Of a stretch of DNA of 64,000 nucleotides, positions 22,032 to 34,500 are shown in pieces. Position numbers and translations under genes: made by a program. Positions within the stretch are counted from its first letter, which is position 1. Each line of letters starts with the position of its first letter. Below the pieces are notes generated by a model. The model worked only from the letters and a program-made list of their open reading frames with translations. It ran no database searches and was not told the DNA's origin. Source of the stretch: Glandiceps talaboti (taxonomy: Eukaryota; Hemichordata; Enteropneusta; Spengelidae); assembly GCF_964340395.1 (NCBI RefSeq), contig NC_135555.1:11993246-12057245 (forward strand), read 5' to 3'.

Positions 22032-25000
22032 ATGGCGTCTGATATAAGAAGTGCACAAGACTTGGCTGAGAAAGGTAAACATCCTAAATATTTCCTACCT
22101 TCAGTGATATTAATTCTAAAGTTTATCTGTAATTGTGACACGTTCAAAAAATCTGGAATAGGATACGCCGAGATATTTATGTAAACATAGATAGACCGAC
22201 AACCCTCAAAATCCGATCGTGTATTTGGCACAAACTCGATTGATTTCAGTTCACCCCAATCTTCTACATAAACATTTAGCGTTGTCTCGTTACCATGACA
22301 GGTGTAAAATATTCAAATTATGCAACATAATCACCTGTTCCACGAATAGCCATGCAACGTGACGAGAAACCCCATAAATCACAGATTTTGTCGTCACACG
22401 TGTGCATTTAGAAGAGCCTCCCAAAGAGTTACATTTGTAAGGTGCAGCTTCAAGAAGGTTCATCATTGCATCAACTTGATCAGTTGATCTATGATTCTAT
22501 TTTGAACGTGTTTAGTGGTGTGGATGTCGCCTGTCGTCAAAATTGAACCCGTTCAATGATATATTTATTTGATTTTACATTGACACTTTCCCCCATCGCC
22601 ACCTGTGGGGTCGGTCCTACAGCCCACTTTCAAATGTATACTTAGAAACGTAGTTGAAACCCTGGTTTACATCAAATAGTCTAATTTTTGGCTAGGCAGT
22701 AGGACCATGGATGTACATCCATGGTGTATTAAGTGTAAATTTTAAAATATGATGAATATTTTTTATTTTAAATTTACTCTATTTATACTATGTAACATCC
22801 TTGAAAGGAAAGTATGGTAGAACTGAAATAAGATTCAATTCTGAATGCTGTTCTATCCATTCTAAGTCATTACACTCCCAAGATATTTATAAGAGATATA
22901 AATGTTGCCTGTTGCAATGATTGTACATGTAACATTAGTTGGTCTATTTATAGTTTGATTGAATTTTTTATAACCTTGTTTTTACTGTTTACAGTCAACA
23001 TGAGTCTGCCCCTTCATCTTAATGCCTATGATGTGGAGCACAATAAGGAATTTGTCAAATTACTGACTGCATTGTCGAAACATCTGACTGATACTGGTGT
23101 TAGCAGGGACGTAGAGAAGGATCGCATACAGGTAAGATACTCTCAGACTTCCTAGCTGGTGATTCCACAACATCCTATTTGCTATGCTTTCTGTTATTTT
23201 CATACACATCATTGTGAAAACTGGTTCCCACTGCAGGTTTTCATGTGGGGCAAATGTAGTCCATGGCAACTATGGAGTACAGACTCAGACCATAGTGGGT
23301 GGTACTTCAATGATCAAACCATAGTGGTATAAACCAACTTGACTCCATACTCAAGTCAGAGTTGCCTCAGACTAGGGCAAGACAGGGTTCTGTCAGCACT
23401 GGTTGGAAGTGGATGGACTGGCTGACCAAGACCCTAAATGGCAACAACCTCTCAGAGGTGGCCAAGTACTACCTACTTGAATGTCACAATGATTTTGCCC
23501 ATCCAATTTTACAATGTTACATGAACAGAAAGAATTACAAGAAACACAAGGATCTTAAATCAGTGATTACTTTGTGTTTTGCATATTCAGTTGACTTTAC
23601 CATTGTTTCTTCACTGTTATCATTCTGTTTATTCCAGTGGCCTTTGACCTGCTGATTAACATTCATGTACATTTCTATTCTTCTTCTTCTTCTTCTTCTT
23701 CTTCTTCTTCTTCTTCCAGGCAGAAGAAACTTTAAAGCAAGAAAAGCTTGCTTATCTTCAGTTACATTTATTGCATCTTGAACTACAGGAGTTCATTATG
23801 GATTATGAGATTGACAGTCATGATATTGCACCAAGTACAGACACAAAACAGGTTTGTTGAGATTTTTTAGTTATCATATTACTAACCAGTCCAAGGAGTC
23901 TCTGACTAGAGTACGGAGTTGATATGACTGTTCTCAGTCAGAGATCCAACTGCTCTCATACTTGAGAACTACAATGTCATATGGATTCCAATAAATAATG
24001 AGATAGTGGGCACTTTTTCAGACAAGCCAGTATTGACCCCAATGATAAGGTAATATTATACTTTGTCTAATAGATGCACATTGTTCAAATTACAACGGGA
24101 CACATCTCATCATTCACAACCCGGAATTCAAGTTTTTGAGGCAAAAATTGTCTTCCTGAGCTGCGCTGTTCAAAAAATTAATTGGAAATCATTTGACAAG
24201 TTGCCTTTGTAATTGGTGGTTGGGGAGAAGTGAGCTGATTTATTGACAAACTTTACATGTTTTGGAGAAATTGGCATCAACTTCCAAAGTGTCGGCATCA
24301 GTGTTTGATCGCAAGTCTGAAAGCAGCTGGATCTCTGACTGAGAACATAACAGTCTTACCGACCAAATATGTCTGACTCAATACACAAGTCAGAGCCTCA
24401 TCGGGATAATTCCTAACCTTTATTCATTACTTTATTAGCAAGCATGAGACTTTAGTTAAACATGTTTTTATTTGCTGCCATCATTCTGGTGTTGAATACC
24501 AACTGACTTTTTCAGAGTTTAGTCTGCGAAAGTATATTGCCAAGTTTAATTTAAACAATCGGTAGTCAGAAAGAATCATGTGAATGTTTTTATTTCATTT
24601 TGTAGTTTTATGATGCAGTGAAGCACTGTTTGTATTCAGCAGAAGTCTGTAATTATTTAGACTGTGATCTAACCACAAAAGGAGAGACATCAAACACTGC
24701 ACTACTTGGGTTAACTAAAGAAGATATCAATAGAAATAACCCACATAGAAAGGTAAACTAGTTGACTTTGGATTCAATGGACGCTGTATTTCTGATTTAC
24801 AGAAAGTAACATTCATAAATACAATAACTAACAGTATGTTTTAAGTATCATATTGCGTAAGCAGGTAAACTCAATCAGAGTGCCTCATAAATTTATCAAG
24901 GTTCCTCGCCATAAGTATGACATATACCATAGGTGTCCAAGAATAACACCATTCAAATCAATAATGTACAATTATGTATTTACAAAATGTACTGTTTCAG

Positions 25001-27544
25001 ATAAATGTATGTATCATTTGTATGTATAGTACATGTTGATAATAACAGAATTCCAAGACATTTTAGTGCTAGTATGGTTACTTTGGGTATTCACAAGTGT
25101 GTTTGCAGTTTACTTTGTGTGGCATTCTTTGCTTGCTTCACTCATGAAAGTAGTACATTTGTACCACAATTTGTGACAAAGAACACCGCAAGTTCTTGTG
25201 TAAATACCCCAAGTATGCCAGTCATGCATTCTGTTGTATTATGTTGTATTAAAATATATAGTAAAATATGGTATGGAGTATTTACTTGTTATAGCTCTTG
25301 TCAAAATCTGTGTTTTTAGTCTGGGAGTTGAGTTGTTACATGTAATTATGATATTCTCTTTCAGCAATTGAATTCTATAGAGCATCGGCTAATTCCTAAG
25401 TTGGAAGAAAGATTACGAAATAAATGTGAAACATTGGTGACTTATCATCAACCACAGAAACAATCAGGTAAGTCTGGAACATATTCACTGCTTTTATGTG
25501 AAATCAAATCCAAAACGTGGATGAGTGACGAGTCTCTTAATAGAGATACTATTCTTGCCCGTTGTTTTATTCTGAAAGATGCCGTTGTTGGTGGCACTAG
25601 TGGCATTCCTTCTCTGCTTCAGAGAATACCACCAATGACCAAATCATAAAGTATGCGTTCTGTGAAATGTTAAGTTTCACTTCATGTCACAAGTGAACTA
25701 TATTTGTAGCTTATTTTTGGAGAATGTTGAGTATTTTGAAAAGTATGTGTGAATGTACTTTACAAGTTACTAAAAAATAGCTGATAAAAAAAATAAAGAT
25801 ACTTCATGTAGGTGATTCATTTTGCTGGGTTCTCGCTCTTACTTACACCCCCAGAAGGAATAGTTTGGTCTCATAGTAGAATGCTTACTCCTCTGTTGTA
25901 TTTCTTATATCACCCACGTGTAGGTAGCAGTGAACTGTCGTTTGCCAAGTCAACTCAGCTACCATCAATGTTAGAGAGAGAATGTTGTGTTTTAAAGGAA
26001 GAAAAGAAACAATTACGACAAGATAAGGCAAAGAGAGACAGGAAATTCTGGCAATATTACCAGGTAGGTATCTTGTGATATGTAAGGCAGAACTGTGTAT
26101 TGAATGTATATACAAAATTATTGTTTTAACAACATGCAAAGAAAATTGCAGTCCTATTGGACTCTTTCTACAGTGTCCTCTCCTATATACTGGCAAAGAC
26201 TTAATTTCAATTTGTGTATCTAGAATAAACAATGGCAGTGATCCATCATCGTGGAAATAAGTTTTTGAATAAAAGTGAAATCTTGTAAGCAGATGCAAAA
26301 AACTGTCCAGTCAGTTGTCCCTATGCAAACACTATTTTTGCAACAATCATGTGAAGTTTCATGGTCGCTTGAATTAAATTTTTATTCATTTGTAATTATG
26401 GGATGGGTGAATAATCGATGAAGGGTACTGACAATGTCAACCATTTCTCATTTCTCTCCTGGCAATGATCATACTGGTAGTCAAGGTTTGGTGAAGATAA
26501 CATAAGGTAAATGACTTTGCTGAATATTATTAACCCTGCTATCCTCACCACCAATTAGTACAGTATCATGTTTTTTTTCTCTCTCTCTCTCTCTGATACA
26601 GTCCTTAATTGAATGGTCCAATGTTTTGTCAGAAGTTATCAAGAAACATGGCCTGAAATCAAAGATGTCTGAAAATATTATAGTTACTAATTGGTTGAAT
26701 GCCAGGTGTCAAGCTGTTTGTTGTAGAATCAAGTAAGTGGTTGGTTCTGTCTTTTTAAATCAAAGATGTCTGAAAATAGTACTGTTTGGTCATTGGTTGA
26801 ATGCCAGGTGTCAATCTGGTTGTTGTAGAATCAAGTAAGTGATTGGTTCACTTAAATCAAAGATGTCTGAAAATAGTACTGTTTGGTTGAATACCAGGTG
26901 TGAAACTTTTTGTCTTAAAATCAAGTAAATTAATGGGTCGGTTATTCAAATGAAAAATTCTGGTGGGTTAATGCTTATTTACTAAATCTTCTAAGTGGTG
27001 CAAACTTATTACTGCCATTCTTCAGTTGTTTAGAGGCGGATGTGCTGTGTGATACGTACACCAAGGAATCTGTTGATGCACTGAAACAAATCAAGTAAGT
27101 ATACAATCATACATTTGCAGAATTTTATGAAGAGTGCCCTCTTGTATGCAATTACTAACACAATCAGTCTAGATAGGATATGTAATATTTGTTGACAAAG
27201 TAACGACTATAAGTCAGTATGGGTATCATTACATTTAGAAAAAATATTTCATTTGAAGAATTAGAAGGCAAATACTGGACATTGAGGGCACACTTTCAAT
27301 CTTTCCTCACCTATTCCCCAGTCTAAGATCTGTTCTGCCTGTTAAATATTACAGGTACCACATGAATCATGCCATCAATGATTGTGAAAAGGAACTTGGT
27401 AGACTGACTCAGGCTGTGCAGGCCTATGAATCACTGGGTATGGGCTTTGACAAACTAGTCAAAGAGTTCCATGCATTACAGGAAGCTATCGACAGTCAGC
27501 GATGGGCCCTGGCTGAACTCAAACCAAACATGGACCGAAACTAG
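22032..27544 (+). CDS. HAUS4: HAUS4, augmin-like complex subunit 4 (complete)
   Basis: Exons: 22032-22074, 22995-23131, 23720-23851, 24606-24752, 25365-25467, 25924-26063, 26602-26732, 27026-27094, 27355-27544. All join in phase to 363 residues, the same length as I recall for human HAUS4. Best matches: the C-terminal block CDTYTKESVDALKQIK and YESLGMGFDKLVKEFHAL with RWAL before the stop; the middle LPxLxxR-like ERLRNKC; and a charged helical stretch LKEEKKQLRQDKAKRD. The protein is largely coiled coil. Known role: part of the eight-subunit augmin complex that recruits gamma-tubulin to spindle microtubules for branching nucleation. The start ATG follows UBA2 by 256 bp on the opposite strand. 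The first exon is very short (14 codons plus 1 nt); no vertebrate similarity supports it directly, but the splice phase does. Confidence 0.93.
22704..22725. repeat. Perfect 22-bp palindrome in HAUS4 intron 1
   Basis: Half-site ACCATGGATGT followed by its exact reverse complement, with no spacer. No recognised function. Confidence 0.85.
23678..23716 (+). repeat. (TTC)13 microsatellite forming HAUS4 exon 3 acceptor tract
   Basis: Pure TTC triplets run directly into the CAG acceptor at 23719, so the microsatellite is the polypyrimidine tract. Confidence 0.95.
23889..24415. mobile_element. Inverted-repeat element in HAUS4 intron 3 (family E)
   Basis: GTTCTCAGTCAGAGATCCA at 23930-23948 is matched in reverse complement at 24328-24346, and the flanks extend the arms (CTCTGACT...GTAYxGAGT, 23900-23920 against 24370-24400). 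A related piece in intron 2 (about 23262-23375) carries the same TGACTCxATACxCAAGTCAGAG motif. Non-coding. Confidence 0.6.
26573..26595 (+). repeat. T/(CT)n tract at HAUS4 exon 7 acceptor
   Basis: A T run followed by pure CT dinucleotides, ending six bases before the acceptor CAG. It acts as the pyrimidine tract of this exon. Confidence 0.85.
26656..26945 (+). repeat. Tandem triplication of HAUS4 exon 7 3' end plus splice donor
   Basis: Copies begin at about 26656, 26757 and 26854 (period 97-101 bp). Copy 1 contains the last 77 bp of coding exon 7 and its donor AAGTAAGT. Copies 2 and 3 lie in the intron; copy 2 keeps AATCAAGTAAGT intact, copy 3 has AATCAAGTAAAT. Copies 2 and 3 share the AATAGTACTGTTTGG variant absent from copy 1. 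They are not open in the exon frame. Confidence 0.9.
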
Positions 27545-28527
27545 TCAGAAATTACAAGACTCTATAGACACCCAGTGATGAGCTCTGGCTGAACTCAGAG
27601 AAATTAATTGACATATCTCTATTGTTATGCAAATTTTAAACAATTCTATTATTTTCTTAGGAAAGCACTGATGTATATACCAAGTTTTTTGGACACTTTC
27701 ATTTACCATTCTTGCAGAATAGATAGAATACAAGCAGTTGTCCACTGTATATTATTTTTTATAAAATAAAATTTCAAATTCCAAGAAAATACAATATACT
27801 GTACATTAAAGGATAGACCTAGAAAACAAATATGTAGAGGATATCAAGTCATATTGTATCAAGACATATTTGATATTTACTCTCAATTTACACTCAGTGA
27901 GTGTGATGACAGAAATCTGATTTCATAATGCAACTAGAAAAACACTTTTTGTCAAAAAAAACTACACTGCCAGTGTATTTAGTTTTGTCACAAATGTATG
28001 TTTATTTACAAAATAAAACGTTTCAAAAACAATAACATAATGTTGTGTACACATTCATTTACTTCTCATGTTTACTCCACACAATGTTTCTTTCTTGTAA
28101 TAATAAGTTTATGTACATATTCAGTCCATTTTTAACCGTTTGCAGAATGAATTTCAAAAAAATTAACTTTGGCAAATAAATTCCTTTATAAAATTTATAA
28201 TATTAATATTATCTTAGATACAAATATGTACAATTTTCAATTCATTTACTTCAATTTTGAAATTGGCACAACACGTGTTTGTTATTTGTATACTGTTCAC
28301 GTAAATAGTGACTGATATTTGACAAATAGTTGACAATGTAGTCAGCAATAACGGAACATGTTTTTTTAAAAATAGAATACTTCTAAATCAAACCTATTAA
28401 ATCTTGTTTATGTGGCCAATATATTTAGTTGAAGGATGTGTTCGGTATTTGTACTACATCTCTTTCACAGTTCAAAACTTTGTAAATGGCAACCATGCAC
28501 ATAATTTTTTTCTAGCAATGTTTAGAC
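27545..28527. other. Convergent 3' region between HAUS4 and CNBD1-like gene
   Basis: Holds the 3' UTRs of two convergent genes. A plausible HAUS4 polyadenylation signal AATAAA is at 27775-27780. A plausible one for the opposite gene is the reverse complement TTTATT at 28001-28006. No coding sequence was found. The sequence is strongly AT-rich. Confidence 0.55.
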
Positions 28528-31500
28528 TTATTTGGTCCATTTGCCATAGCCAGGTCTGATACCTTTAGAGTTGATAACATCAATAACAACACTATGTTTA
28601 AATTGGTTCCATTCCCGTTTCAATTCCTGATCTACATACTCGTCATGGATAACTTGATTTGTAAGATTACCAAATGTTCGTTGGTTAGACTGTAGTAGTA
28701 AAGACCTAGTTGTATCATCCAGTTCTGCAAAGAAAAGGGTAAAAAAAAAAGATCATTACTCATAAATTGGCTCAAGAATTTGACATAATTAATGACAAAT
28801 TTCCAGGCAAATTTGTACTCATAATTATTTGAGTTCGATAGTGTGCTCTCTTTCAGTGCAGCAATGTTGTCGTAGTTTGCTTGCTCCTTTATATGGATAT
28901 ATGTAATGATTACATGTTGAAGTTCATAATATGACAGAACCCCATGATACATGGGTACAAGTGTAGCATTCTTGGGATATTTGCATGAGTACTTGTGATG
29001 TTCTCTGTGGCTGTACTTTGATGAGCGTAGTGGGAGAAAATGTGGCAAACTGCACTACTGCAAGCATGAGTGCAAATACCCTGAAGCACCCAAACTGGCA
29101 CTCGCATATATCAATGGATTTTGTCATAAAATGTGTTTACTTAAAACTGCCAAAAATACCACTGCACTTGAGTGATTTTGTGTACATTGAACAATCATGT
29201 GCTCATTTGATATAGGTAATATGCAATAATGTTTTCAATACTGCAATGCAAATACCACTTGTATACAAACTGATGCAAGTAATCACTGGTACATATGTAA
29301 TAATACCATAGTTATGGTATATTATCAGAAATACAGAAATGCTTTGTCATGCTCACCTTCCAGTCTCTCTGGTGTAATAACACCTATTTCAATATTCATT
29401 GCAGTAACAATAGAGCATGTAATAGGTTCTCTCAGCAAAACACTTATTTCACCAAATGATTCTGATTTCTTTAATTTCCCCATCACAACCTGTTTCTTCC
29501 TTTTTACCTGTGAGTAGAAAGATAGCAATATATAAATTACCAACCAGAGGTGAAATATGTATCACAACAAATGTAAGACAACCTCACATGATAATGATGA
29601 TAATGAGAATTTTTCTATAGCTTCAAACAAAGTGCTTCAAGCACTTCCAATTATTACCCTAGGAATAGACCAAATGGCTGTACTACAGTGATTGCAATAG
29701 TCAAAGTACAGCATACAGATATTTGAAGATATATTCCCATCGCATCTCGTTTCCATATAGTTTGAATTAAACTTATTGAAAAAGCCATTAAGGTACGAAA
29801 CAAGTAAAAAGATTTGAGCCATTTTTGTACCGGTACTTATTAATTGCAAGTGTAAATACAATCGGCCTTTTCTAAGACTCAGTTTGTTGACTGTATGTAT
29901 GACATTCCTTAGTCAACATCTAACATGATACTGTGCCTGATAAGTTGCATTTCTCTCCAGCCAGTAATAGTTTGTCTGCTATAAATAATACAGTACACAT
30001 GGGACGAGAGATGTTCACTTCTCTGGAATAATTACCTCCTGTCCATTCGGTAGATTTTCCATGACTTCGACTTGCCTGAGTACATGACATTCACCAGCAT
30101 TGATAAAACCAATAAATGGAGACTTGTAGCCTTCACTTACAAGTACTGTAATGTAATATACATGTAATACAATAACTACCAAAAGTGTTCATCAGCCTGG
30201 TAGATCAAACGATTTTAATACATAGGTTGTAACATACAAACAGTTGAAAGTTTTAGCATTGAGCATTAAATCGGTCTTGGTCGATAATCCCCATCAGAAA
30301 GTATATCATGACTTATATTATTAGCAACAAATTTAAAATATTGCATAAAACAAGATACATACTAGAAATTACAGAAGCACTGTGCCAAATACTTTTTTAA
30401 GCACAGTAGAAAAAACCTAATATGTACCTGTATTTGCTGGGAATTTCAACCATTCTATTAACACAGCAAGTTTTTGTAGAGACTGCCTTGGCCACAGGTT
30501 GTAAGTAGGACAGGCCTGGATAATATCAACCTTTTCTGAAGTTTCACGAATACGAATTTGCTAAAAGAAAAAATAGAAAATAATGCATTCCCATTATAAA
30601 ATTGTCAATGAAATTTCTATTACTATAGTATTCTGGTATATGAGGTTAGCTCAAACCTCTAACTGGGACCATGAACTTTCATTTTGCCAAACCCCAATCT
30701 GGAAACATTCCCAACAGCAATTCTAGTTTGAGCTATCCTTACATACCTCTATTTGATATTACAAACCAACTTCTATAGATCTTCATTTCTTCCTGTTACT
30801 CTGTAATTTTTTTGTATCTCCACAAGAATGCCAATACAAACAGACTACAGACATTTTGAATGCTAAATGGTTACCTACCTCTGTAATTCTTTTGTAATCA
30901 CTGCATGATATCCTGAGAAATTCACATGGTACTTGTTTGGTCAGCACAGTTAAAATTCTGACATGAAAGAAAAGACAGAAAATCATGATAATATTGCAAT
31001 ATAGTTCCAATTGTATGGACAAAGTAACAAAGTATGTCTACTAATGTTGTACAGAGTCAAATGGCTGTTTGGTTCTCAAAATCTGAAAGAAGTGTTCCAA
31101 TCTCAACTCTGTGTCTGGGAAATGTAGACCACATGGGAAAGAATGTTAAAGTACTGAGTTAACGGGTAGTTTGCTGCAGTACAAATGACATGCTGTCATA
31201 TTCAAGTAGTTGGTTGCAGTCACGCAATGCTATCATTATCTACTGAAATAGGGCCAAACAAAATCTCACTCACTTGCTATTTGGTTCTCTTCCTTCAACC
31301 CTCTGCAGTGTACCAAAGCAGTCACCAACCTCCAACTAGAATAAATAAGCAATTTATGAGAATAAATATGGATAAATTACACCGTTTTTCTTAGGTTTTA
31401 AATGTCACTGGAATGTGAGATGTTCACAATTGGAAAGAACCCATTAACAAAGAGGTTTGCATTTGCTGATATGTAAAGGTACTGCATAGTAGCACAAACA

Positions 31501-34500
31501 CTGCAACATTTGTAAACATGTAGTGTTGTAGCAACAAAATTTATATTTACATGATATCCTTGCTTTGAAGTTCTCACATATTTGATAAATCCATGACCCC
31601 TCCTATGTCAAGTATTATCTTTTTTGTGCATACACAAGGAAACGAGCCCTTGCTATTCATGTATATCACTACATTTCTACATGTAAGTGTTGTTGAATTC
31701 AACATTTTGGAATGTGTTATATTTACTCAACAATGCAGCATTTAGCAAAATTGGCAATGTTTGGTAAATTAATATACATAATGATAACTATACTTTCCAG
31801 TACATATGCTTAGCAGATTGGTAGGAGCCACTGACATTTTGTAGACTGTCAATTTTTTTTAAACATAAAGACAGTAAAGATGATAAGTATGTTTCTTTTA
31901 CAACTAAATTCCTATTACTGTAGGCTGTATACTACAGACATTTGGCAGGGCTTCACATTGTTATACTTACCTCTCATGGAGAAAGTGTAATATGTACAGC
32001 CTTGCCAAAAATTTGTACTTCACAACAGCGGTAAATGTCTACTTACCTCAGGTACTTTCATATCCTTGGTACTAGATGTGGATGTCAGTATTGGCGTAGG
32101 TGAGCGGAATATACCACCATCTTTAGTTCTTAACCAGGGTCTACTCTGAGGAACAACACTGCCGCGTATGATCAAATGAAAACCTTGGTTGCCAAAAACT
32201 GCCAAAAAAAAAATGATATATAAATGATGTAATTGTATGAAATATAGCATGAAAGAATGAATGAATGTTTCCTTGTTTTGTACAAGTACAGCACAACAAC
32301 ATACTTAATTATAACTGCACAACATGTTGGAAACAGTGCTATACAGATTAATAGTATCTTGTGAGAGTGATTAAAACTTCTATATGTATTCTGCAATATA
32401 AACAAGTACAACATCCAGATTTTACATTGAATGATTCCTTTCAGGGGCATAGAAACATCAAAATTTTGGAATGAAAAAACAAGTATTGCCACAAGAACTG
32501 ACACAACAGTCACAACAAATGTATGTACCATACTACCTTACAAGTTACACAACTAAAGAACAAATGTAGCCTATTAAAGGACATTTGTAACTCTCCTACA
32601 ACAGAAGATGTATACAAATTATATGCCTTGAATCTCATACATTATTAATAGCTAACGCAGTGGTCTCATGCACTAGTGTGTATGCGCATCCTATATACTA
32701 TGCAGGTTTTTTTTGGTGGTTTTACCCAAGGATGCATTGCGACACAATGACTATGCATGCACATTCTATATACTATGTGCATTCTCCACACAGAGGGCGC
32801 TATCTACAATATCATCATGACGCAGCCAATCACAAATGAATCTACCCTGCGTGAGCTTATGGGCTTTGTCTAGTTATGATATTATATTACATTTTACAAC
32901 TCACCAGTAAAATCTTCATCTTTCCATATCTCTATCTGTGCTACTGTTGATAATTCTTTTAATTCTTTGTCTGTCAGCTGATCAGCCAATTCTGGAAAAC
33001 TTTTTAAATGATTATACACTAATTCGTTCTCTGCTGCTGTTCTTTCAAATGGCCTGAAAGTGAGAGAAAATAGAAGTGTTATAACTCAAAGAAAGTATTG
33101 GGAGAAAGTGATCAGATTGTGAAAAAGACTATCTCAAAAGCACCAGTTATTAGCAATGAGATGCCAAGTTTGCAACAGCAACATTTCTCTTCATTAGTTA
33201 CAAATAACTGTGTTCATTCATATTAATATTTAAATTTGTCATGGTTATATGTACGGCAAGTGACTGCCTACAAAGGGACTAAGGGAATTTGGAGTGCTAT
33301 CACAGTACATATATACTATATTTTGAAAATCTCTTTTTTTCTATTAGTTAACATAATTATTGTTTGTGTTGGTAGTGGAGATTGGTAGAATACTAACCCC
33401 CCCCCCCCCCATCCCTATCCCAAACCCCATCATAATTAATAGTAATACCCAAATAGTACAAAATATAAGCTTTGCCTTTGCATCACAAGCCTGTTCTGCA
33501 AATGACTCCAGACACCCTAAAAATATAGTACCTTATTACACTGAGATTAATCACCTTATAAAAAATGGACTAGGTTGTAGGAAATGAGATGATATCACTA
33601 TTGAATGCATGATATATCAAATTCACCGATGTGACAAAATCACTTCCTTACTTTTTACGTAATATCCTGCGTAGATCTTTAATTCTATTGGCTTGGATGA
33701 CAACTGGATCGACTTCCTGTCTTTCTTTGTGTAGGCTAGATAAATGATCTTTGATGTCGTGGCTTATATTTTCTGGTATATCGAGGACTGAGTAGTGTCT
33801 CCTTGCACAGTTACCTGCACTAACATGACCTGCAGACAAACACAGCAATGGCAAATTAACTCGTGGAAAGCTAATATTACACAGACATAAACTAACACTA
33901 ATTGTTGCAACATGCTGATCAGTGATATAAGTTATCAATTGACAATGTAATTACAGTCACAATAGGGTGGCACTTCTGATATAAAGTGGTGGTACATTCA
34001 TCCTCATTCAGTGTTTACAGGATGATTATACCCACTATCACCCACTTGTGTACTCTAAGTACCAGTACATGCAACAACAATAGTGTTACTGTGAGTCTAC
34101 CTTAGTTTGCTGATATAGCTTGCTTTCTGTAGTAGTAGCAGCATATATCTACAGCAAGTTGCCCTGCTGTTTCTGAATATATAGTTATCCCCTTACCAAT
34201 TAAGTCATGGTCTCTCCTTGGACTCTAAGAAATGAGTGGAAGAAATCCATGTATACATGTCTGATTCCGTGATATGTTTTCCTGTTTTTGTTTTGTTTAT
34301 GTCCCTGATTTAAAAGAATTGTGTTGCAATTGTACTGTTACATACATTACAGTAGCACTTAAAATGAATGACTTCAGAAGAGATCCTAACCTGTAGATAC
34401 TGCTGATGTACATCTCCTTGAGTCTATGTCATGTTTATCTCTTGGCACCATTGGTAAGGATTTAGAACTGAGGAACATTTTTTGATAATTCTGCATAAAA

